DNA from: Flavobacterium agrisoli
GTDB lineage: Bacteria; Bacteroidota; Bacteroidia; Flavobacteriales; Flavobacteriaceae
DNA: 64,000 nucleotides
Direction of reading: 5' to 3'
NCBI RefSeq assembly: GCF_016522065.1
Contig: NZ_JAEHFV010000001.1
Span: forward strand, 558,001-622,000
Below, piece by piece: positions 1-8,642 of this stretch (its first letter is position 1; every line of letters starts with the position of its first letter). Made by a program: the position numbers and the translations under genes. The notes below the pieces were generated by a model, which was not told where the DNA came from, ran no database searches, and saw only the letters and a list, made by a program, of their open reading frames with translations.

Positions 1-102
1 TCAAATCTGATTTCAAGACTTTTGGGAAAAATGAGAAACGTTCAGGGCTGGGATCCTGATACACTAAAATATGGATTAAAACGAAAAAAATGGTTTCTAT
101 AG
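1..102 (+). CDS. 3' end of an unidentified protein gene (partial)
   Basis: The first bases form an open frame that enters from outside the window and ends at TAG 100-102, giving a basic 33-residue tail that finishes in GLKRKKWFL. The next gene starts at ATG 90, so the two overlap by 13 bases in different frames, which suggests translational coupling and a shared function. The visible tail is too short to assign a family. That this is a real gene is inferred from the overlap and the sense of the reading frame. Confidence 0.5.
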   Translation, partial: SNLISRLLGKMRNVQGWDPDTLKYGLKRKKWFL

Positions 103-977
103 ACAACAGAATCACCTACAAGGACAGGATAAAAAGCAGTGCAAAACTTGTCGCATTTGACCAATTTTTAAGCGGTTCTGCCGTTAATTTGAATCTTAAT
201 TCAGAAGTTAGTGATTCCGACAAGCAGTTTGTGAATATGATTGCAGCAATCCAAACAAATAACAAGACCGCTTTTGAGCAGATTTACTCGTTAAAAAGCA
301 AGAGTAATCCCAGCAGGGATTCACCAGCTCCCTTTGTAAATGACGATTATTTGATTTTAATTTTAATTATTGGTATCCAAAAATTTGGTTTTGATGCGAA
401 CTGGATAAAAAATATTCTCTCCATACGCAGCAGAAACATTATAACTATTACGCTTGAAAATATTCTAAATAAAAATTACTCCAGTACAAGCAATCAAATG
501 GAAGTTGTCTTAGTTTATTTAAACCTGTATGATCGATCATTCATTAATAACCAACTTCTTAACAACACCTTTAAAAGCATAATGGACAATACGGTATTGT
601 TTGAAAATAGAAATGATTTCCAAATCTTGTCTGCGCTAAGGGCATATGAACTAATTATTGAATTGAAAGAAGGGCCTGAAGGAAGTGAAATGCATCTGCT
701 TAAAAAATTTAATGACAGTTTCATTCGCAGAGCAAAAATCTTATCCTGGTTATTACAAGCAAGTCTTTTTTCATTCGCGGTTTATGAGTTACTAAAACTT
801 CCTGTTTATTCTCCTGAATTTGTTAAAAAAATTAATGATTATGGCTATGTATTTACGTTAATAGGAGCATCCGGCATCACTGTATTAAGTAATCAATTAA
901 GTTTCATCAAACGAAAATCGCAAGAATTTACAATGAGGTTATTAGGTTATCCCAAAGAAATGCTTAAACAATCGTAA
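90..977 (+). CDS. Hypothetical protein with C-terminal membrane hairpin
   Basis: A 295-residue protein I do not recognise. The first 215 residues are soluble, helical and rich in Asn, Ile and Leu. Two hydrophobic segments follow at about 217-236 and 249-266, separated by a short linker, then a basic tail. This is the shape of a cytoplasmic domain held on the inner membrane by a hairpin. It begins inside the end of the preceding gene (13-base overlap), so it is probably the second gene of an operon whose start lies outside the window. A sensor plus membrane-effector arrangement is possible, but nothing in the sequence proves it. Confidence 0.7.
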   Translation: MVSIDNRITYKDRIKSSAKLVAFDQFLSGSAVNLNLNSEVSDSDKQFVNMIAAIQTNNKTAFEQIYSLKSKSNPSRDSPAPFVNDDYLILILIIGIQKFGFDANWIKNILSIRSRNIITITLENILNKNYSSTSNQMEVVLVYLNLYDRSFINNQLLNNTFKSIMDNTVLFENRNDFQILSALRAYELIIELKEGPEGSEMHLLKKFNDSFIRRAKILSWLLQASLFSFAVYELLKLPVYSPEFVKKINDYGYVFTLIGASGITVLSNQLSFIKRKSQEFTMRLLGYPKEMLKQS

Positions 978-1092
978 TTGATTGTATGTACTTAATACTA
1001 ACAGTACTGGAATTATTTAAAGTCTAACGGTTTAACAATAGCAGCTCTTTGGTCTTTTAAAAACAAAAACCAAAATAAAAAAACACATAACT

Positions 1093-1947
1093 ATGGGCAA
1101 TACATCTGAAAAACCAATAGTACAGAAACAGTATGGCAATACCTGGGAATTTGTATATCCCCTGTCCATTATTGATGAAAGAGTCAGTGATGAATTTTGG
1201 GAAGCTGTCGAATTTCTGGATGATAGTGACCTGATTGCGGAAAAAATGCTGAAAAAACTGGTTTTAGAGCATCCCTATTATATAGATGCTTATGTTCATC
1301 TCAGCATTGCATATCGTAGTCAGGAAAAAACCTTTGAAAGTCTTCTGACTGCTGAGAAGGCATTTAATGTGGGGATCGGATGCCTGCCAAAAGCATTTAA
1401 CCTAAAAAAAGACCAACTGATATGGCCTATGTCTGATAACAGACCTTTTTTAAGGGCATGCCAAAATTGGGGAGTTGAGCTGCAATATCATACAAAATAT
1501 TCCGAAGCTGTTGAAATCTACAGGTTAAATCTAGCTTTGAATCCCGAAGATCATCAGGGCATCAGATATCTCCTGCTGGAGACCTTATTTGCGTTAAAAG
1601 ATTACAAACAGGCTGAAGATCTATTAAATCAATATCCAGACGATTTTACTATAGAATTTAAATTTGGCATAGTTGCAGTTCATATCCTGAATGATAATTT
1701 GAAGCTGGCGGATCAGCATTTAGAGGAAGCTGTCCAGACCAATACTTTCTTTATCGATGAAGTAACCAGAACCAAACATGTAAAGCCGCTTCCTTACAGG
1801 ATTCCGGGTGAACCCAACTTTGATGCCGGCATCCCGACACGGTCAGTTCAGGAAGCATATGGGTATTGGGAGAGAAATAAAGAGCTTTATCACAATAAGA
1901 AGATTATAAGCTATTTCAAAACTGTCCAAAAATCAGATACTCGATAA
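1093..1947 (+). CDS. TPR-type repeat protein
   Basis: A 284-residue soluble protein made of helical pairs. Residues 45-95 (AEKMLKKLVLEHPYYIDAY, then AYRSQEKTFESLLTAEKAF) and 130-180 (KYSEAVEIYRLNLALNPED, then LLLETLFALKDYKQAEDLL) follow the tetratricopeptide pattern with Ala/Gly and Tyr at the packing positions. The block NPEDHQGIRYLLLETL resembles ST7/SEC-C-associated TPR proteins, which are common in Bacteroidota accessory DNA. Such repeats usually bind protein partners. There is no signal peptide, so a cytoplasmic role is likely. The gene stands alone, 115 bases after the previous one. Confidence 0.72.
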   Translation: MGNTSEKPIVQKQYGNTWEFVYPLSIIDERVSDEFWEAVEFLDDSDLIAEKMLKKLVLEHPYYIDAYVHLSIAYRSQEKTFESLLTAEKAFNVGIGCLPKAFNLKKDQLIWPMSDNRPFLRACQNWGVELQYHTKYSEAVEIYRLNLALNPEDHQGIRYLLLETLFALKDYKQAEDLLNQYPDDFTIEFKFGIVAVHILNDNLKLADQHLEEAVQTNTFFIDEVTRTKHVKPLPYRIPGEPNFDAGIPTRSVQEAYGYWERNKELYHNKKIISYFKTVQKSDTR

Positions 1948-2046
1948 TGATTCTTTAAAAACGTCGGACACATATACAAATTACCTAAAACCTTAAACAA
2001 CCATTTTTATAAAATAGGTCACTTAAGAAAACATAAATTTTATTTT

Positions 2047-2130
2047 AGGTGCAAAATAGGTGCATTCAGATCCAGAACCAAATTAAAACTCTGCGAAACA
2101 AACATTTAAGAGATTAAGTTCGAAACATTT
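2047..2130 (+). repeat. Attachment-like bipartite repeat, copy A
   Basis: An imperfect direct repeat AGGTGCAAAATAGGTGCA (2047-2064) is followed 71 bases later (GGT to TTCGAA) by TTAAGTTCGAAACATT (2114-2129). The same layout recurs at 20784-20870 and 63265-63357, and the core alone at 38491-38510. The shared core AGTTCGAA matches the T-loop region of tRNA genes, where tyrosine integrases often act. I infer an att-type site. No integrase lies next to this copy. Confidence 0.5.
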
Positions 2131-2167
2131 GCATCCTACATCACAAAAAAGAACATAATCCTATCTA

Positions 2168-2959
2168 ATGTATAAACTCGCTTTAGCCCTTAAGTCCGAT
2201 CATAAGCCAATTATAAATTTCAGCAGTGCAGACAGGGATAAAATAAACAATTTAATTGACCAGCTCGTAAAAAACCAAAAAATAAGCTGGTCTTTCAGCC
2301 TTCTGGAAAAAAACTTCAAAACGCTTTTTTCGAATACAGATCAGGAATTCAAGACACTTTCCCTAAATTCTCAATACACTTGGGAACAGTTGGAAAATGC
2401 GACCCTGGAGGTCAACCGGAACCTGCTTAATTATCTGGCTTCACAAAATACGTATTTGGACCACGCCCGTTTTTATCTGTCAAGAACTTTTGGTAAAGAA
2501 TCTGAGCAATTGAAATTGTTCGATAAAAAAGCAAGCGAAGTTTTTGACAATCATTTCGCTTACAGGTTTCTATACAAAATGAGAAATTTCACAGTTCACT
2601 GCGGCTTTTCCTTGTGTTCGATTACTATCCAGAAATCAAGCAAAAATGTTATTTTCATACCTAAGTTCTTGATTTCCGAATTAAAGGACGGATTCGACTG
2701 GGGTAAGATTGTAAAAGAGGACCTAAGTGAAATAAAAGAAGATTTTTCAGCATTTGACGTTATTCATCAATCATTTGAATGTTTTAAACAACTCAACTAT
2801 TGCCTGTCTTCCATTATAAAAACACTAACTGATGAAACTACTAAAACTGCTTTAAATATCTTGACTATTTCAAAAGAAGATTTACATAAATATTGTTTTT
2901 TAATCGAATACGAAAATGAGACCAAGATTGGGGAAATTCCCATTCACTACTTTAAATAA
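2168..2959 (+). CDS. HEPN-like (RX4H) hypothetical protein
   Basis: A 263-residue, largely helical soluble protein. Residues 136-146 read YKMRNFTVHCG, and R139-N140-x3-H144 fits the RX4H signature of HEPN ribonuclease or nucleotidyl-transfer domains. It is preceded by a long helix that could be the first HEPN helix. No other domain is recognisable. It is the first gene after repeat copy A and lies in a run of unrelated orphan genes. An RNase toxin or defence role is inferred only from the motif. An RN..VH string can also occur by chance, so the family call is tentative. Confidence 0.6.
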   Translation: MYKLALALKSDHKPIINFSSADRDKINNLIDQLVKNQKISWSFSLLEKNFKTLFSNTDQEFKTLSLNSQYTWEQLENATLEVNRNLLNYLASQNTYLDHARFYLSRTFGKESEQLKLFDKKASEVFDNHFAYRFLYKMRNFTVHCGFSLCSITIQKSSKNVIFIPKFLISELKDGFDWGKIVKEDLSEIKEDFSAFDVIHQSFECFKQLNYCLSSIIKTLTDETTKTALNILTISKEDLHKYCFLIEYENETKIGEIPIHYFK

Positions 2960-3019
2960 CAGTTTTGGATAAAAGCGCCATAAAGTCAGTTTTATATATT
3001 AATCAAAAATAAAAAAAAT

Positions 3020-3853
3020 ATGCCTGAAATCAGTGACCTTTCAAAAAGGTTAAATATAAATACTATCGATACACAAAATTCGGAAGTTGTCATATATGAA
3101 GATCATAGGACAATCCTGAATGTATTGTATTTTTTAAAATTAAATCAGCTGGCAAACTTTCCTATCGATTTATTTATGTTCGACGATCATGATGATTTTG
3201 AAACACCATCTGACAATGCCTTGGAACGGATTGCCGAGTTCAATGCTGCTGCCCCGACTGAAAGAGTGTTTTGGAGTTTTACTGAATTTGATTTGAATCC
3301 GGAGGACAATGATTGGGTAAAAGCTGGAATGGAATTGGGATTGATAAATAATATATTTTTATTCCACTCCACACAAGCATCCTATAATTTTTTAGAAACC
3401 TATCAGACCCATAATTTTGGAGAAAAGAGGCTTTACAACCTGGGACGTACCTGGGATGCATTAGCGTTTAATTGCCGTTTAGATGACTTTTCCAACGTTG
3501 CTACATATGGGCAACTTTGGGAAGATATGGGCTGGATTAAAAATAATGGGAAATTTGAATTCCACAGAGATAATAGTTTTATCGCAGATTTTGATCTGGA
3601 CTGTTTTTCCTCTAATATTCTTGACAAAAACTACGCTGTTCCATCAGAAATATTAATAAACAAATTTGAAGAATACATAAGGCCACATAATCATTATTAT
3701 ATCAAAGCAACAGATTTTGTGAAGGAACTTATCGAAAAAAGTGTCCTTACCACCGTTTGTTTTGAAAACATTTTTTGCGGAGGCATAAGAGAGAGCCACA
3801 AAATCTTTGAGACTTTTGACTATCTATTCTTTGACGGAGAAATCGGAAGCTAA
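3020..3853 (+). CDS. UPF0489 / arginase-fold protein
   Basis: A 277-residue protein with the three metal-binding blocks of the arginase/deacetylase fold in order: VVIYEDHR (H29), LFMFDDHDDF (D55, H57, D59) and FIADFDLDCF (D190, D192, D194). These match the GGDHS, DAHxD and SxDxDxxDP blocks of ureohydrolases and are typical of UPF0489 proteins. Relatives of that family include peptide arginases that convert Arg to ornithine in ribosomal peptides. The substrate here is unknown, and no RiPP precursor or maturase gene is visible nearby. A binuclear Mn hydrolase is the inferred activity. The gene stands alone on the plus strand between orphan genes. Confidence 0.72.
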   Translation: MPEISDLSKRLNINTIDTQNSEVVIYEDHRTILNVLYFLKLNQLANFPIDLFMFDDHDDFETPSDNALERIAEFNAAAPTERVFWSFTEFDLNPEDNDWVKAGMELGLINNIFLFHSTQASYNFLETYQTHNFGEKRLYNLGRTWDALAFNCRLDDFSNVATYGQLWEDMGWIKNNGKFEFHRDNSFIADFDLDCFSSNILDKNYAVPSEILINKFEEYIRPHNHYYIKATDFVKELIEKSVLTTVCFENIFCGGIRESHKIFETFDYLFFDGEIGS

Positions 3854-4009
3854 ACAGCTGTTGGATAAATAAGCCAAGAGGTGGGTCTAAAGGATATAAC
3901 TCACACTGATTTCATCTAAAAGTTAAAGAATAACATAAAAATATACAACATAACATATAGATTCCGTGACGCATGCAGCGTTACAAAAATCCTAAAACAC
4001 CAAATTAAA

Positions 4010-4375
4010 ATGGAAAAGAATACAACATACGAATTTTTTATCTGCAGATGCTGGAAGTGCAAACGATTTGAGCACGGTGCCAATACGGATACCTGGGAAG
4101 ATTTAGAAATTAAGCATTATAACTTCAAAAATTCCAATGTTGGAAATTTTAAGGCCGTAGAAAAAGAATTTACGAATAAACTTGAAAAAGTAAAAGGTCA
4201 TCTCGATAAAGCTTACAATAAACTCATAGCAACAGCGGTCAGGAAGAATATAGATCCAGCAGTAATAAATCAATTTACGACTTCAAGGGCCTTAGTAGCG
4301 GCATCGTCCGAACCTCAAGACATTTTTGACATCCTGAAAACGGCTTTTCCATTAATGAATGATAATAAATTGTAG
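4010..4375 (+). CDS. Small hypothetical protein with N-terminal Cys cluster
   Basis: A 121-residue protein of no recognised family. It opens with a compact CxCxxC cluster (C12, C14, C17), which may bind metal, followed by amphipathic helices rich in Lys and Glu around 45-80. No signal peptide or membrane segment is seen. It is one of four small plus-strand genes (4.0-5.9 kb) spaced by 36-114 bases, each preceded by an A-rich leader. Strings of small unrelated genes like this are often immunity genes or island cargo, but that is conjecture here. Confidence 0.62.
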   Translation: MEKNTTYEFFICRCWKCKRFEHGANTDTWEDLEIKHYNFKNSNVGNFKAVEKEFTNKLEKVKGHLDKAYNKLIATAVRKNIDPAVINQFTTSRALVAASSEPQDIFDILKTAFPLMNDNKL

Positions 4376-4434
4376 CATTTTAAATATTGAAAATTAAGTG
4401 ATTAAAACGTTAAACTTTTTCTAATAATAAAAAT

Positions 4435-4878
4435 ATGAATAATAAGCCTCTATGGTTAAAAGTATTATTACATTTTGGTTTCAGAGGTTACTTTAGCAAT
4501 GGCCTGACCATACCATTTCTGCTTGGAGCAAGGTCAATCCTTTCACCTGATGAAAAACCGCTAACTGTTGAAGAATTTTTATCGGAAATCGTTGACGAAT
4601 CACTGCCTGTTAAAATTTCAATCCAAAGATGCGGGAATATTGGAGAGTATGTAATCGGAATTTTCGACAAAGAATCTCCAAGCGCACTTTATAGAAATTT
4701 TGGAAATCTGTACATAACAGACAGTTCATTTTCTACAGCAGATCGTATGGATTACATTGGTTCAATACTAATTGACCATTACCAGCATAAGGTTGATGAA
4801 GGCTTATTTTCAATCAATCATCGAGAATGGGGCAATTATTCCAAAGAAGAGATAGAACATCTTACAGAAATGAAATAA
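4435..4878 (+). CDS. Small hypothetical protein
   Basis: A 147-residue soluble protein that I do not recognise. It has a hydrophobic start (WLKVLLHFGFRGYF) too short and too polar to be a secure membrane segment, a central acidic stretch, then mixed strands and helices. The start ATG 4435 follows the A-rich sequence ataataaaaat, normal for Bacteroidota. It lies 59 bases after the Cys-cluster gene and 36 bases before the GNAT-like gene, so the three may share a transcript. Confidence 0.6.
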   Translation: MNNKPLWLKVLLHFGFRGYFSNGLTIPFLLGARSILSPDEKPLTVEEFLSEIVDESLPVKISIQRCGNIGEYVIGIFDKESPSALYRNFGNLYITDSSFSTADRMDYIGSILIDHYQHKVDEGLFSINHREWGNYSKEEIEHLTEMK

Positions 4879-4914
4879 TAAGATTTTTTTACATTATTAA
4901 AAAATAATAGAATT

Positions 4915-5508
4915 ATGACTTTAGAAGAAAAATTCAAACAAGACCTGCACGGCGGAAAAGAAATAAATGGCCTGCAAAGATATAATAGGCACTATATAGG
5001 CCAAGAAAATGACGGATTCAGCACCGTTAAATTTGACAACGGAAACTTCTACGTCTTTAAAGACGATAAAATCATCAAGCATATTGATGGACAGGACGAA
5101 TATTTTATAAATGATCATATTACACAGGCCATATATCATTTTATTGATACAAATCCTTTGATGTCTCAAAATCATTTGTACAGTGACCATAACTCGGAGG
5201 AAGTGGTTGAGTTTTATTTTATCAATAAAACGGAAGACCATAATAGCCGCGGTACTTTAGTGAAACTTATAATAGACCGCCAATCAAAAAATATAGAGAT
5301 TTCAAATATTTTCATAGAGCATAGCTTAAAGCATAACGGATTTGGAAAGCAGATTATAAAAGAAATCTTCCATATAGCGGTAAAGCATGGCTACCGATTA
5401 TTTTTAGTTCAGATGGTTGAGAGTTTCTATAATAGAATGTTAAAACGTGGAGCAACAGTTATTGAGTTCGAAGACGTTGTTGAAATAACTGAAAAAACTA
5501 ATCTGTAA
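4915..5508 (+). CDS. GNAT-like acetyltransferase
   Basis: A 197-residue protein. The C-terminal half resembles the GNAT fold: a strand ISNIFIEHSL (129-138), then HNGFGKQIIKEIFHIAVKHG (140-159), which fits the acetyl-CoA loop and helix (motif A, Q/RxxGxG/A), then a strand and helix LFLVQMVESFYNRMLKRGA (162-180) like motif B with a Tyr. The N-terminal 100 residues match nothing I know and may form a separate domain. Expected activity is acetyl transfer from acetyl-CoA to an amine; the substrate cannot be told. The glycine loop is weaker than consensus. Confidence 0.62.
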   Translation: MTLEEKFKQDLHGGKEINGLQRYNRHYIGQENDGFSTVKFDNGNFYVFKDDKIIKHIDGQDEYFINDHITQAIYHFIDTNPLMSQNHLYSDHNSEEVVEFYFINKTEDHNSRGTLVKLIIDRQSKNIEISNIFIEHSLKHNGFGKQIIKEIFHIAVKHGYRLFLVQMVESFYNRMLKRGATVIEFEDVVEITEKTNL

Positions 5509-5622
5509 ATCTATAGTATATTAAGATAAAGTCAATTAACGCTGACTCGATAAATCATTAGTCTGAAAAAAAATATCCTCTCGATGAACCAAACATTTGA
5601 TATCAATTACACCTAATTCCCT

Positions 5623-5901
5623 ATGAATGCAACAAAAGAAGAGCTCATCACTTTTTTAGAGCAAAACGTACTAATTCCAACAGAAACAAACCCGAAGGCC
5701 GACATCACCATTAAGCGAAAAATCAATGCCACCAGAATGAGATTAAACAAACAGGTAAGCGCTGAGAAGGTAAGGCAGTACTTTTGGAGTGCTATGTCAA
5801 CAGATCGTGGAATAGATTCATATACCAAATTAACAACTATTGGGGCTCCGACTTTTGAAGAAGTTCGGGACGGATTCAAAACGCTCTGCGGCGACAAATA
5901 A
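5623..5901 (+). CDS. Small hypothetical protein
   Basis: A 92-residue basic, helical protein of unknown family, with no export signal. An overlapping minus-strand frame (5613-5912) is also open, but the plus frame has the more natural amino-acid make-up (balanced charged helices) and the same direction as its neighbours, so I prefer it. It is the last of the small-gene run after repeat copy A. Function is unknown. Confidence 0.5.
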   Translation: MNATKEELITFLEQNVLIPTETNPKADITIKRKINATRMRLNKQVSAEKVRQYFWSAMSTDRGIDSYTKLTTIGAPTFEEVRDGFKTLCGDK

Positions 5902-6090
5902 CTGCAATTCAACAGAGAATACCATAATAATTAATCGTAAAATATTATGATTTAAGTGGGAAAATGGGTGATATTGGGTATGTGGAACATGATTTTTTAG
6001 CTGCGAATTTTCACGTATTAAATTTTATTGCCAATTGCCTCCAGTTTTAGATGCTTTTTTTATTTAGATAACTTTTTAATCGTTCCTCCT

Positions 6091-6119
6091 TATACAAAAA
6101 TCTTTTTTGTATAGATTTG
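6091..6119 (+). promoter_or_regulatory. Promoter -7 box overlapped by a perfect palindrome
   Basis: TAGATTTG (6112-6119) matches the Bacteroidota -7 element TAnnTTTG, 34 bases ahead of the HEPN-like gene at 6154. A perfect 10-bp inverted repeat, TATACAAAAA (6091-6100) and TTTTTGTATA (6104-6113) with a 3-base centre, covers the spacer and runs into the box. This is the layout expected of a repressor operator. No clear TTG -33 element is seen at the right distance. Confidence 0.45.
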
Positions 6120-6153
6120 CTTAAGAGAATTTGCATAAAATTATTTTGGATTT

Positions 6154-7500
6154 ATGGATATAGAATTTATACTTGACAGAGCTGATTTACAAATTTTAGT
6201 GGAGAAATTTTTCGTAGAAAAACTTGTAAACAATTCAATAACTATAGGCATTAAGATTCTTGCAAAAGATGAAAATAAAAAAGTAAGATTAGTTAGAGAT
6301 TCATCCTGGTTCAAATTGTCTGTCAATGATAGTTTTATTTTAGATCATTTTTCTAAAAAGTCTGAAGATTATAATTTATTTATAAATGAATTAGATAGTT
6401 TACTTGGTACAGTTTCAAAAAATTTAGATAAAGCCTTAGAGTATTCTTCTTCATTTTCGTCATTTTCTGTTATTTATAATTTTAATGAATATGAACTAAG
6501 TTTCCCTTTCAATTTTTTGTCAAAAAATTATATTCTGCCATTTGAGAATTCATTGAAATTAATTTTATCATTAATAAATAATCAGAATGAATTTCTAATA
6601 AAAAATATAAAAGAAGTTTTTGATGAGGGTGAAAACAAGAGAACTTTCAGATTTGATAAAAATGAATGGAATATTATAAACCCTTTGAATATTATGTCAT
6701 CAAAACTCAATGATGACTATCGAAAAAATAAAGATTTTAGAATAAAAAAACCTCATATTTTAATTAATAAGGACAACATTTTTAAATATTTTGTTCTGGA
6801 TACAAATTGGGTATTAGTTTTTGACAAGCTTGAAACACTAATGACCCAACCTAATGATGTTTCCATATATTCAAATATTGCCGAAAAGAAACGGATAGCA
6901 TCACTACTATTTTATAAAAACACCATTTTACCCAGGCATAAAAATTATCATGGCGCCTTCCCATCTGAGGAAATGCAAAAAGAATATTTTGATTATTTTG
7001 AATTAATTATTGAAGCAGTCATTTTTTCTTATACTTCTTTGGAGGCATTTGCTAATATTTGCATTCCAGATAACCATGAATATAAAATTGAAAAAGATGG
7101 CATTAAAATGATATATTCCAAAGAAGCGATTGAACGTAAATTTTCACTGAGGGAAAAATTTAAAAATATTTTGAAAGATATTCTACATACTCCAGATATT
7201 GCAAAAACCAATTGGTGGAATTCTTTTATTGAGCTGGAAGATATCAGAAATGAAATTATCCATTCCAAATCTTCAAAATCTGAAGATAGATATTCCAAAT
7301 TGTTAGAAAAGAAAATATTTAGGATTATTGAAGTCAACAAAACGATCATTAAATATTATGGAAAATTCATTTTAGATAATAAAAAGCATCTGCTAAATGA
7401 ATTTCCATACGAATTTGGTTATGATGTTGTTAATCCCGGGCTGATGAGTGATAAAGATTATGAAAGAAGCTATAAAATAAGCCATAATATTAAGATTTAA
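6154..7500 (+). CDS. Large hypothetical protein with C-terminal HEPN-like domain
   Basis: A 448-residue soluble protein. Residues 280-300 form a helix typical of the first HEPN helix (FELIIEAVIFSYTSLEAFAN), and residues 361-373 read LEDIRNEIIHSKS, giving R365-N-x3-H370, a good RX4H motif. The N-terminal 270 residues resemble nothing I recognise and may be the sensing part. HEPN domains of this kind are usually RNases in toxin-antitoxin or abortive-infection systems, so a defence role is inferred. It has its own promoter with an operator-like palindrome just upstream, pointing to independent regulation. Base composition is very AT-rich even for this window. Confidence 0.68.
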   Translation: MDIEFILDRADLQILVEKFFVEKLVNNSITIGIKILAKDENKKVRLVRDSSWFKLSVNDSFILDHFSKKSEDYNLFINELDSLLGTVSKNLDKALEYSSSFSSFSVIYNFNEYELSFPFNFLSKNYILPFENSLKLILSLINNQNEFLIKNIKEVFDEGENKRTFRFDKNEWNIINPLNIMSSKLNDDYRKNKDFRIKKPHILINKDNIFKYFVLDTNWVLVFDKLETLMTQPNDVSIYSNIAEKKRIASLLFYKNTILPRHKNYHGAFPSEEMQKEYFDYFELIIEAVIFSYTSLEAFANICIPDNHEYKIEKDGIKMIYSKEAIERKFSLREKFKNILKDILHTPDIAKTNWWNSFIELEDIRNEIIHSKSSKSEDRYSKLLEKKIFRIIEVNKTIIKYYGKFILDNKKHLLNEFPYEFGYDVVNPGLMSDKDYERSYKISHNIKI

Positions 7501-7594
7501 CACATCCTTTTTAATTAAACTCCGCCTTAGGATTAGAAACGGAATCCTTTTTCCCACTTCTTAAGCTGGAAAAAGAGATAGCGGACAACCCGAG

Positions 7595-7700
7595 CTGGAA
7601 AAACCAGTCAATTTGACCACCTAATTCCGGAGTAAATTGACCACTCGTTCCGATGCAAATTGACCACCTAATTTCGGAGCAAATTGACTGGTTTTTCCAG
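7595..7700. mobile_element. 106-bp palindromic remnant with IS21-like ends
   Basis: The 21-base sequence at 7595-7615 (starting CTGGAAAAACCAG, ending CAATTTG) recurs as a perfect inverted copy at 7680-7700. The 64 bases between them hold internal repeats of the type AAATTGACCACCTAATTCCGG (three copies with small changes). Serial TGACCAC repeats inside an inverted end are characteristic of IS21-family termini. No istA or istB gene is present, so this is a collapsed pair of ends or a small non-autonomous element. I see no convincing target duplication. Confidence 0.5.
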
Positions 7701-7701
7701 T

Positions 7702-7836
7702 GACGGAACATATAAAGTTGTTGAAGACATTTCTAACAAAACTCATGAAAAAGTTCTTGATGAGTATAGAAAAATGAATAATGACTTACTTTACAAAAAG
7801 GCTAATGATAAGCTCACTTTTGACAAGCTTCTTTAG
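7702..7836 (+). pseudogene. 3' fragment of an unidentified gene beside the IS21-like remnant
   Basis: An open frame with no start begins directly after the inverted repeat (GAC 7702) and runs 44 codons to TAG 7834-7836. It reads as an ordinary charged helical tail (KVVEDISNKTHEKVLDEYRK and onward). The simplest reading is that the element replaced the 5' part of a gene. The remaining bases to 8054 show no further gene, repeat or clear promoter. Confidence 0.4.
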
Positions 7837-8054
7837 AAAATGAATATTCTTGAAAAAAACTGGCTATAAAAGCCTTTTACGGAGATTGGGATTTTGGCTG
7901 AATTTAAATATAGCTTTTTATATGGAAAATTTGTGATTGACCGAAAAATCCCGCATCTTTATTCCCAAACCTGGACAAACATCTGAACTTTGGCAAAAAT
8001 TTTAGATCAGACCCAAGAGTCGACCGCAATTTTAAGTAAAAAAAATCAACCGAT

Positions 8055-8480
8055 ATGAAACCAGAATTGATAACCAAATTTAATAATGTAATTCATTATT
8101 CTTCTGATTATGTTGATTCAGGAGATGGAGGATTGAAAAAAATTATTCTTAAAACCTCTTTTGAGGTTGAATCAAATGGAACAGTCAGAATAGACCTTTG
8201 GCTTTCACATTCTGATTTTTTCAATAGTGAATTAGAGCCTCACATATATTTTAAACATCAAACAGCATTTGAATTAAAGCGCGGTCAATATTTAAACAAA
8301 ATGGAACTTGTAGAAATGTTTAGATTTACCGAAACTGAATTTTTGAATACAGAAATAAGGTTTGACGATAGTTATAATCAAACTATTAGAGAAATATTCA
8401 GATTAAATGACAAGATATCAGAAGAAGAAATTCTTGAAACAGTTAATAACGGTCCTAGTTTTATTCAAACATTATGGTAA
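8055..8480 (+). CDS. Small hypothetical protein
   Basis: A 141-residue soluble protein, acidic, predicted as strands in the first half (LKKIILKTSFEVESNGTVRIDLWLS) and helices in the second. No family recognised. It could be an immunity-type or antitoxin-type protein by size and setting, but there is no direct evidence. It lies alone between the IS21-like remnant and the interrupted Ntn-hydrolase gene. Start ATG 8055 follows an A-rich leader. Confidence 0.55.
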   Translation: MKPELITKFNNVIHYSSDYVDSGDGGLKKIILKTSFEVESNGTVRIDLWLSHSDFFNSELEPHIYFKHQTAFELKRGQYLNKMELVEMFRFTETEFLNTEIRFDDSYNQTIREIFRLNDKISEEEILETVNNGPSFIQTLW

Positions 8481-8642
8481 AAAAATTACGGTCAACCGCC
8501 TTTTGGAAAGATTAGGAATTGTTTTGCAAATTCCAGTTTAAGTTTCGCAAGAATTTTTATCTTAGCTGAAAGAACTAAATTAGAAATTCGCCACCTCCCC
8601 AAGCGTTAAAATGTTGGCATTAATTTTACAAAGACACAGAAA

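Noticed and set aside
5613..5912. A minus-strand 99-residue frame opposite the 5623 gene
   Set aside because: It mirrors the plus-strand gene, is Ser/Val/Leu-rich in the way shadow frames often are, and runs against all neighbours.
7511..7711. A minus-strand 66-residue frame over the IS21-like remnant
   Set aside because: It is composed largely of the inverted repeats and TGACCAC units and has no independent sign of coding.
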